Shown here piece after piece: positions 45,501-55,800 of a DNA stretch of 64,000 nt (positions within the stretch are counted from its first letter, which is position 1; each line of letters opens with the position of its first letter). The notes under the pieces were generated by a model that was not told where the DNA came from, searched no databases, and saw only the letters and a list, made by a program, of their open reading frames with translations. Position numbers and translations under genes: made by a program. This stretch comes from Pachypanchax playfairii. Taxonomy: Eukaryota; Chordata; Actinopteri; Cyprinodontiformes; Aplocheilidae. The stretch is taken from positions 173,559 to 237,558 of the forward strand of contig SSNP01000059.1 of NCBI GenBank assembly GCA_006937955.1. Direction: 5' to 3'.

Positions 45501-48500
45501 ACAACACAGTAACTCAACAACAGAGTGTCTTCAGTCAGAAACGTCTTCAGATCCAACACAGATACTGAGTTACTAGAACATCTAATTTACCTTTGGAGAT
45601 TAATAAAGTATTACTAAATTGAATTGAACTAGTTGGTGCTTTTATACAGAGAAGAAGTGGTTCAGTAGTAACCGGCTATGAAGTCAGTTTGTGACTTTCT
45701 GACCTTTCATCTTTAAGCTGCTGCTTCTACTGTAGATCAGAATTCAGTTCACATCAAAGTTAGAAAAAGAATTTGGTAGATAAAATGTGAACATGAAGTT
45801 TGTTTTCTTTAGATATACTTTGCAATAATTTCTGTCTGTAGAAACTAGAAGGACTTGATATCAACATGTCTGTAGAAATAGTTCAACTGCTTTTAGCTGC
45901 TGATGACAAAATAACACAAGTAGTTTACTGGGTTTCATTTTAAAACACTGAATCTGAAGAATGATGTTACAATATATATTTTTAATTATTGTATTATTGC
46001 TGATGATTCACTTTCCTATCTATATCTGAAAAATATGAAAATGTCTCTAGAAAAGTATTTAACAATTTTCCGTTATTTACCAGATTCAATTTCTAAATTT
46101 TCCTTTCATTTTGTTTACATCAAGACAATTTTGAAAAAAATAAAATATTCCTTTGACTCCGACTCCCATGTCAGAGCTCAGAAATGTTTTCCACCTCTTC
46201 AAATGAGAGAAAGTTTCAGAAACACGTAAACAGATTTTACACACGTTTTAATGAAACCCTTCATTACTAATAGATTTTGCATGTGGTATTTTAATTTTGA
46301 CAGCTTCGAAATATTGACTTCTGTTTTCTGTCTCCTTCACGTCGATGCTGCATCTCTCAGCTGGAGAACTGGGGAGTGGAATTCATGTTCAGTAACTTGT
46401 GGTGGAGGCTCCCAAGTGCGCACCTTTCAGTGCATCTCCCATGATACCTCAGGTCCCCGTGTGGTGGAGGACACCGTTTGTGCTGCTTATGCCGAGGCGC
46501 CTCCTTCTCTGCGGACATGCAATGTGCACAAATGTGCAGAATATCATGTGACTGGATGGAGTGCGGTGAGTGAAAAAGATGCAGGTGACCCAAGAGTATT
46601 TGAAATAAAAATAATTGAATAACTTCATCATAACACACGATTCAAAGGTCCTTATATTTATTCCCATTTTTGATTTGTCATAATTAGTATGACACTTTTT
46701 ACCATCTGGAAAAATACAGGAGAGAAGTAAAATTATTAATTGATCTTGAGACTTATTAGAGTCAAACAATACGGTAACCCAGAAGTGACAAAAAAAAAAA
46801 AAGAAAAAATATGCATTTGTTTTTTTGTTTTTTTTTTTGCTTGACAAAAGATATTCTTATGATCAAGTTTTAAATCTTTCTTTGTAATAAGAAAATTACA
46901 GGTGATTATATATCATGAAAATTCCAAATTTTTTGCACTTAAATGATTGTAAGGTGAATTTAGAGTGTCTAGGAATGCAAAAGGTTTAAATTTGTCACTC
47001 CATGTGTTGTGGAGATATTTTTGTAAAAGGTTTTGGTCATAATTTTCAAGTCTTTCAGTTTTCTCTATTGTCTATTACGTTCTTTGAACTATTAAGTCAC
47101 AGGTCATCCCCTGGAAATGCTAAATATGGTCATGGACTTCCACCTAAAGGCAGAGTGAATCTTTATTTCTCACAAACTGCAGTTAGGAAAATATTGTGTT
47201 TCTTTCATTGTTCTTATTTTGTTTTGGACTTAAAGTACTGATTTTTTAAGCATCATGTGAGTTATGTATATTTGATACGTATGCTTGCAGTGCTCCGTCA
47301 CCTGTGGGTCAGGTGAACAGACCAGAGTGGTGACCTGTGTGGGATCAGGTGGTATGATGCTGGAGGAAACGTTCTGCAGGACTTTGCTCCGCCCACCTAC
47401 CAGTCAGCCATGTGAGATGCCAGCCTGTCTGAAACGGATCCGCTGGCATGTGGGAGAGTGGGGACTGGTGAGTTGTTTGTTGGTCGTATGGAGGATTGTT
47501 TTTCTGCTGCAGGAATTATGTATTTAATTGAGGCATGAGGTGAGAATTTGTTTTGTTTTTTCTGCAGTGCACTAAGAGCTGTGGCTCTGGCTCACGAGAA
47601 CGTCAGGTGATCTGTTCAGACCAGGAGAAGAACCTGTACAATGTGGACCAATGCAACACCCATCCCAAACCCTCCTCTGTAGAGCGCTGCAACACACAGC
47701 CCTGTTACAACCCACAGGGTGAGTGTCCTCCTCCTAAACTCTGAAATGATGATTCTTCTCTGTGCAACACATTGTGTCATACACTAATACTGGTTTATTT
47801 TATTAGTTTATGCAAGAATGCAAATATTAAAGTGAAATTTGCTTTCATGCATTTGTTGTTGAAGTAAATAAACATGGTCTTTAAATTGGCATCTGTTTGA
47901 CTAAAAATCATCGTTTTTCATCACATTTTGAGAATTGGAGCATTTTTAATTGGAAGTTAATGAAAATAGTCACATTTAGATCTTTATTTTACTGCAATTC
48001 ATTTATTTTTTATGAAGATTTTTGTGTATTTTTGGAAACATTTTCTTGTTTTTATGTTTAGCCAGTAACTCCAGAATAAGGTTTTGAACTGAAGTTGTGT
48101 TAAAATATCTGCAAGTTGAAATCTCATTTACACCACTTACTGTAAACAAACAAACCAAAAAACCCCAAAACTCTTAAACAATCAAAAACAATCGATTTTA
48201 ATGTAAATAATCATTTTGAGATTTTTTTAGCCATGTTGTAGCCATATGTGTTGAATTTATAATCTCATATGTTCAGCTAGTCCCTATCTAACTCCATATT
48301 TTCACACATTTTCAAACTGTTTTTTTTTCATTATATCAAAGAGTTAAAGTAAACATCAACCAAAAATATCACCAGTAGTGGGATAGGAAAAATACAAAAA
48401 GCTTTACAACCACATACGTTTTATTTTACTTTACCTTTTTGATCATTTGCAGTTGTCCCCAGCATCCAGGATCCACGAGGACATGACAGCAGGCAGACTG

Positions 48501-49760
48501 TCTTTCAGCCCTATGTGCCAGATCAGAGACCAGGTTAGAAACCATATGATCATACACTGGGAGATTCTTTACCTGATCAACCAGGCCCAAGTCTTTGACA
48601 GATTACTTTACAAAGACGTGAGGGCCTGGAGCTGAACCGCTGTCTCTCAATTTCGAAGGCGGGCTTAGCCAGTTGAGAGAGAACCAATCACAGAAACCCG
48701 GAAGTGAAGCAACATATGTGACGCTAAAGCAGATACACACGAGGCGGAACAAAAACAAATGGGGGTTAGTAATGGTAGCTACAGAGCCGTAATGGTAGCT
48801 ACAGAGCTGTAATGGTAGCTACAGAGCCGTAATGGTAGCTACAGAGCCATGGTTAATGGAGGAGAAAATACGAATATTAATGACAGTTGTTGCTTTTGTG
48901 TCAAAAACTTGCAAATACGAGGTGTCATTACACACTTGGTTCAGGTATTTGACCGCCCCAAGCAAACACTGTGCAAACACAGAAGTAAACACTTCATCCA
49001 CAGCCGAGTCCGCCATGTTGAATGTTGTGCTCTGGGTGGTAAACGCTAGTTCCGTGTTTTCAGGATGACGCACAACAAAGGTGATATGTAATTGGTCCGT
49101 CCTAAAATTTGACGTGGAAATGATCGGGTGCGGCTCCGGTGTCAGACCCTTCTGCATTTGAACATAATGCAGGAGGATCTGATTGGTCAGGCTAGGAGAT
49201 TCTATCAACAGCTAGCTACATTAAAAAGAAAGATCATTTTAAAGCATTTTATTTGAATCAATTGAAAAACTCTTTTAGCTACTTTGAGTTCAAAGTATTG
49301 TAAAGAATGTTGAGATTACAAAACAAAATTTTAATCTGCATGGAAGCTTGTTGTAATGCTTCATATGTAAAAACTCTGGCAGTGAGATTATAATTTACTG
49401 CCTTTTACTTTTTCATCTCCTCCTACTTGTTGCTATAAAACCTGGTGCTTTGTCCTCGTCTGTCCCCAAACCCCTGCTGTCCCCACCCAGCCTGATCCAG
49501 CAGTAATTATCCAGAACTGATTGACGTGTTTTCAGGGTTTCATTGACATTGTTGGCCTGATTAAAATGTTTCTGAAGCATTGAACTGTGTTAGTGCATTC
49601 CAGGACTCACTTCAAAACTTGTCTGTTAATTTTCTGTGTCATTGTTTCTGATCACTGTTGCTCAAAAATTCACTATGTTTTAAACAGAAAAGTGGAGTTT
49701 ACATTTGCCATGATGTGTAGAAAAGGACTTGGAGGAAGAATGTTGACGCAAACATGTTTA

Positions 49761-49811
<51 letters not shown>

Positions 49812-52800
49812 CACTGACACTAGAAGATACAGGAACAGAAGTTGAGATAAAATACAAGGAACTGGAGAACAACCAGACTTACAGAACAGAGAACAAGCAG
49901 ATAACATCTGACCCCAGGGCCGGTTCTGGGCATAGGCAAACTAGGCAATTGCCTAGGACGCCCTCTGCTGGAGGGCCTTTTTTTAATTAATTTTTTTTTT
50001 TGGACAAACTGTTGAACACACTATTCATCTCATGTAAAGAGCAAAAAAAGTAATAGTTAAATATCTATCTATATATATCATCTCTACTATTCATTTTAGT
50101 ATAAATAAATACTTTTTGCAATGTAATCCAGTTTTTGAGTTATGTTGTTTCTGTTTTGGGCAGTAGGGGGCGCCAAAATAACTTTTTTTGCCTAGGGCAC
50201 CATGCAGCTCAGGGCCGGTCCTGTCTGACCCAAAAACAGAGAAATCTGAGAATTATTTATAGTGTTAAAGGTAATTACTGCATGAGAAGCAGGTTAATGA
50301 ACCAAAGAAACATGATAATAATTCACGTGTGGCGCAAGAAGAAACAACAGAAAACTACAGAACACTTGATGCAGGAACAAAATAAAACAAACCCTAAAAA
50401 AACAAGAACCAAATTATAATAAAACACGAACACCCAAAATCAACACCATTAAATTTATACCCGTTTGGTTTTCTCTCAGCCCGCAGGCCTGAGGCAAGAG
50501 ATCCCACCCAGACAGACACAGTCCACGACCCTCACAGCTCCGCCCCGGCTCTCCACTGCAGCCAGTCTCATTATGGCTGCTGCCAAGATGGGCGCACTTC
50601 AGCTGAGGGGCCCCAAGGTCTGGGCTGCCCACAATCCTCAGGTCCTAACCCTGATCCACCATCCTGCATTCAAACAAGGTATCTCACTTCCAGCCATCAT
50701 TCCACTGTGGTTTTGTCTCAATACACGCAGATCCAGTTTTAGAATCCTTGTCTGGGTGTCACGTTTATGACTCTGTGACCACACCATCCAGATTTTACTT
50801 GACCAAAATAATTCCCACAAACCAAAATGAGCCTGACATTTTGTTTTGAATGTTAAAGTTGCACATTTTTGGCTGAAACTTTCAGATTGTTAAGTTGTTT
50901 TTGTTCCATGTTAGTTATGGCTGCTGTCAAGATGGCGTGACGGCTGCTCAAGGCCCCAACAAAGAGGGCTGCATTGAGTATGTGGCCCCTGCACCCACAG
51001 TAAGCAGACATGTTGATATTCTTCACATTTCATTCACGATATGACAGCATTTATTGCAAATTCAAAATGCACATTTTTTAAAATAAAAAAGTCGTATTTT
51101 GTCAAGCTGTGTATTTTCTGTATTTTTGTTGTTATGTATATTTGTTGTCTTCTATTTCTGTGTTGGCCAGATCTCTCTTGAAACAGAGATTTTAATCTTT
51201 ACCTACTAAAATAAAGGATATAGTCGTATATAATTTACATCTTGTTCTTTACCCTACAAATCATCAAAAAAATCAGATACTTATAAAGGGAATTAAAACG
51301 TAAAGAATAACGAGGAAAGAAAAACTACTAGTAAGAAATAACTTAATAAAATCTGCCACCATGTCTCTTCAGGTTGTTCCTCTTCCTACTGAGAATGCTG
51401 TCGAGTGCCGTACCACCACATATGGGTGCTGCTTTGACCGGACCACGCCTTCAGGAGGTCCCAATGGGGAGGCCTGTCCCAACCCACCAAACCACAGTAA
51501 GTTACAGTGAAGGACAAAAACATGCTATTAAAAATGTTCATCTCTGGTTTGAAGCTCATAAACAGTCACCTTAAAAAGATTTGACTATATTTTTGCTGGT
51601 TGTGCAACTTAAATCTGGTTCAAAGAGAAAAATTGGCATATGTGCTCATGCAATACTACTATAAACATTATTAAACAGAAATGATTTACTTTTTAATCCA
51701 AATGGAAACTTGGAAAATCCTTCTGTCTGTGGGGTTTGTATAGAAACATTCAGCAGATGTGTACAGATGTGTGCAGAGAAAGAGATAAGATGCTGGTTGG
51801 TTTGTTGTTAACTGTTGTAACACTGTATGTAACACTGGTGTGACTGTGTTAGATGATAAAAACTAGTTGTAATGACACAATCCTGGTTTATGATGTAAAC
51901 CATTGTGTGGGTGTGGTCATGGTCTAATAGAGAAGGAGGTTGTTCAGTGATTATGAGCAGTTTAAGTCCTGCAGGTCAACATACTGCATATTGAAATGAG
52001 CCCTATGTGTCGTATAGATAGCAGAACACTGCTCCTCAGTGATAGCTCGAAATCAGAAAAAATAATTTCTCTAAGAAGATCATTAAAACATCATCCTAAA
52101 ATCTGATCTAAAAATGTTTGTGTTTTCTTATAGTTGAGCGGTCGATCTGTTCCCTGCCACGCGCTGCCGGCTCCTGCAGCAGCTGGGTGTCACGGTATCA
52201 CTTTGATGTCATCTCCTCCAAGTGTACTCATTTCTGGTATGGGGGTTGCCATGGCAACAGCAACAACTTCTTGACCATCGCAGAGTGCCGGAGGGCTTGT
52301 CAGGTGCCCGTGTCCAGCCAGCAGAGACCACGGCCAGTCGCACCCGCTGGAGAGTCGACGGCTACAAGAGAAACTTCTCCTGGAAGGGTTGAATCTGGAG
52401 GATCCTCCTCTTCCTCTGGGGGCTCGACACACAACACGGGGAGAATTCTCACGACGCAGGGCGGCTCACAGCGTGGCTCTGGCAGACAGGCTACAAGCGC
52501 TGCTACACATGCACACAGAGCCCGACTGATTTTGAGGGCACGCCGGCCTGCAGCCGCTGCAGCTGCTCAGCATAGCGGGCCAGCTGCAAGGTAAGAAGAC
52601 ACAACGGAGAGTCTGAGCTCTGGTACAAGCGTCACTCCTGGTTTCATAATGCTGTTTACAACCTCATTATCACTGATCAAGTAACTGAAGGGATGAAAGT
52701 TAAACACAGTTCTTCCTGGAAACATGATGATAAAACTGGTTTAGAGCTTTTATCTCTGCATCACATGTAAAAATATTTCACACATGTATAACTTGTTATG

Positions 52801-55800
52801 AGTCATACATGTTCTTATTCACCAGATCTAGAATAATAAACAAATGCAATAAGCAATATTTAAAAAAAAAAGTCAAGGTTTTGGTTAAATTTTAAACTAC
52901 CTGTAAATATAAAACACACACGTATATTATTGTTTTGCATGCTTTCAGACAAATGATGCTTTTAAACAAGAAACTCCATGTTTTTAACGTGTATGTAAAC
53001 GTCTCAGTTTGACACAGTGTGATAGACATGAAGCAACTGGTGGTTCATTTTGTTGAGGATCATATTCATACCCGTCCTTGTGACGCTAATCCAATGAACA
53101 CTGAATGCTTCCCAGCAGCTTCTAGCGCCACATAATTTCATTCTAACCTGTGTTGCCACGCCCTGTTCCTCTTTCTTTAACCCCGACGGAAGAGACAAAC
53201 TCACAGGGACTCTAAATGGACATCTGTTACATGTCTTTTGTTTTTGGACTCTTCACAGACTTCATGTGGGTGCTAGTTTTTGTCTTCTAAGTGTCTCTGT
53301 GTTTTAGTAACGTTGTCATTAGCTCAAACTAATAAAGTTTTTTGTGATACTGTCACCAGATGTGTGTCACTAAACTTGTTTTTCATCTAACTGTGTATTG
53401 TGCGTAATAATGATGTAGTTCTGGGACGTATGGGAGCTTCATGTTGAGCTGTTTGTGGGTGATTTGCGTCCTTTTATGAGCAAATTGTCTTTTTACATGT
53501 TGCATGGCTCCTCGTGTTTATATCTCAACCTTTTTCTTCAAGTTCTTAAAGCCGGGTGATGGGCTCTCTTTATGCTTGCTTTGATGACCAACAGTGGAGC
53601 ATAAAGTGACTGTTTTCTTCTCCATCCTTCCAACCTTTTTTTTTTTTGCACATTTTCTTCATTTTCTTTATTTTTCTGTTATTTCCTACTTTTCTTTCCT
53701 TTTATCTCCTTGCGTTTCTTTAGTTTGACTCTGGGAGGCGTGAGCATCGATAAGACCGACCCCGACACCGTGGAGGCTTTAGTAGGTCAGACTGTGGTGC
53801 TGCCCTGCAGAGTCAGTCCTCCTCCTTCATCTACCATCACTGTGGAGTGGAGACGAGATGGCATCCCTCTGTCAGCTCAGAGGTCAGCACCAACACACAC
53901 TCCATTAAACAGAAAAACACATTTATCACAGCAAAATGAAAATGTGTGATTTTTCAGGCATCACCAGCAGCCTAATGGTTCCCTGTTGGTTGGTCCTGTT
54001 ATGAAATCCGACTCTGGCTGGTTCTTGTGTGTTGCAACTCGAGAACGAGAGAGAGATCACCGCTACATTTACCTGTCGGTCTCAGGTGTGATTGTAAACT
54101 TATTTTAACTGAATTAATTGTTGTTTCTAGGAAAGTATCAGACTTCACTCACTGATCAGCTTAACACACCTGAACAGATCTAAACAACCAACAATACTAT
54201 AAACTCCTGACTGCAGCAGAAGTATTTAACAATTTAAAATCACCTTTGGTTTATTAAAATAACAAAATATTCTTCAAATATGTGAAAAACAACACATTGT
54301 AAAAGATTTAGCCAGAGACAGATGGGTTAGTGGATCTGTGATGATTTATTTATACATGATAATTACAGCTGCTTAAGTTTCACTTTAGAATGTTTTTACA
54401 TCTACTTATTGTTTCCATTAACTTGTCAGAATTTGGGCACAACTAAAACTTTTATTTTGAAAAAGCAGATGTTAGTTGCATTTGCAATGTATTGACACAT
54501 TTACTGTCATTTCCTGATCTATCAATGTTCATAGAAATGTAATAATCATGTATTATTATTATTTATTACATGTCTATGTTTAATTCTTTTTAAAATTTAT
54601 TTTACACTGAACATGCTGAAAGCACTTTCTCATTATTTATATTTTAGATCAGAATCTACAAACAATCAGTTTAATTCATTTTTGTCAGTTTCAAAAGAAT
54701 TATATAATAACTAAAGCCTTGCTTCAACAAGCTGACCTTAAACAGAAACTCATTCTTTACATGTGATGTACATTTTTGCTCATTCACTGTTAAAATGTGT
54801 GTTTTTGATGTGTTAGAGGGGCCGCCTCAGCTTGTTCCTACCTCACTGCCTAAAGATGGCCCCTCTGCGAGGTGAGCACATCCACACACACTTCATCAGT
54901 GTTCCTTATATTCTGACGTATGTTTGAATGTTTTCACCGTTTTATGTTTAAGACTTTGGAATGAGAAAAAAAGGACCTGCAGCTTTAAACTCTTGTCGTA
55001 TTTTTTAGGTTCAACATTGAACGTTCCAGTTCAGCCATGATAGAAATGAGAACAGGACAAGCTGTTACTCTGCCATGCACCATTGTTCCTCCTGCAGCAC
55101 TGCAGTATGTTAGTATTCAGTGGACTAAAGATGGACAGACCCTCACTAACTCCAGGTATGACTGTTCTACTGGACCTTATAACGAGTTATTTTTTTTAAA
55201 CTTTAGCATCATTGCAAGTTTCTTAGATGTCTAAACATTGTTTGTTCCAAGTTAGCATCTTTAAAAACCTTGGTTTGAATTCAGTTACAAAAAACATACA
55301 AATAAACAAGAAACATAATAAACGTGTTTTAACTGGAGCGAAAGAATAAAGTAAACAAATAGAATAAAAACATGGTAAAAGTCTAAGATGTGACCCCTGA
55401 GGTACCTCACAGCTGAAAGGAGCAAAGGAAGGTGTGATTATTTGTATAATTAGTTGTTTTTTACATTAGAACAATTAAAATTTGTACAATTAAACGTATT
55501 ACTTTTGCGTAAAAACACACAAAAACAATCTAATGATTCCATTGTATGTTTGTATATTGTATATTTATATATTTTCATAAATCCTTAGATGTTCTCAATA
55601 ATTACACTTTCTCAATTATTTCACCTAATGATGAACTGTCAAGTGCTGTCCAAGTTTTATTTTTGATTTAAACAGATTTTTTTGAGTTTAGAGAAATTTA
55701 GACCAAAAATTCCATTTATAAATTATGCAAGATCAACAAGCTGTTACAAAAACTGTTTCAAACACTGTATGTCCAGTTATTATTAAATCTTATGGTGTAA

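Larger units (their letters stand above)
41615..46360 (+). other. papln: longest papln intron
   Basis: This 4.7-kb intron holds a mariner-like DD41D element (42121-43759) and nested LINE fragments (about 44380-45615). 43760-44380 and 45616-46360 show nothing specific. Confidence 0.65.
48534..50479 (+). other. papln: papln intron before the YGCC cassettes
   Basis: Contains a GC-richer block (about 48640-49205) that looks like an unclassified mobile element and includes a 20-bp tandem repeat, an AAT microsatellite (49761-49810) and a hAT MITE (49915-50223). Other sequence is unremarkable. Confidence 0.6.

Noticed and set aside
44465..45615. 5' inversion of one LINE by twin priming
   Set aside because: The inverted part has a FADD box and other residues of a different LINE family, and a plus-strand piece of the outer LINE also lies to its left. 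Nested insertion fits better.
46449..46847. 132-codon minus-strand frame
   Set aside because: Antisense to the TSR3 exon and then a poly-T tract. Chance open frame.
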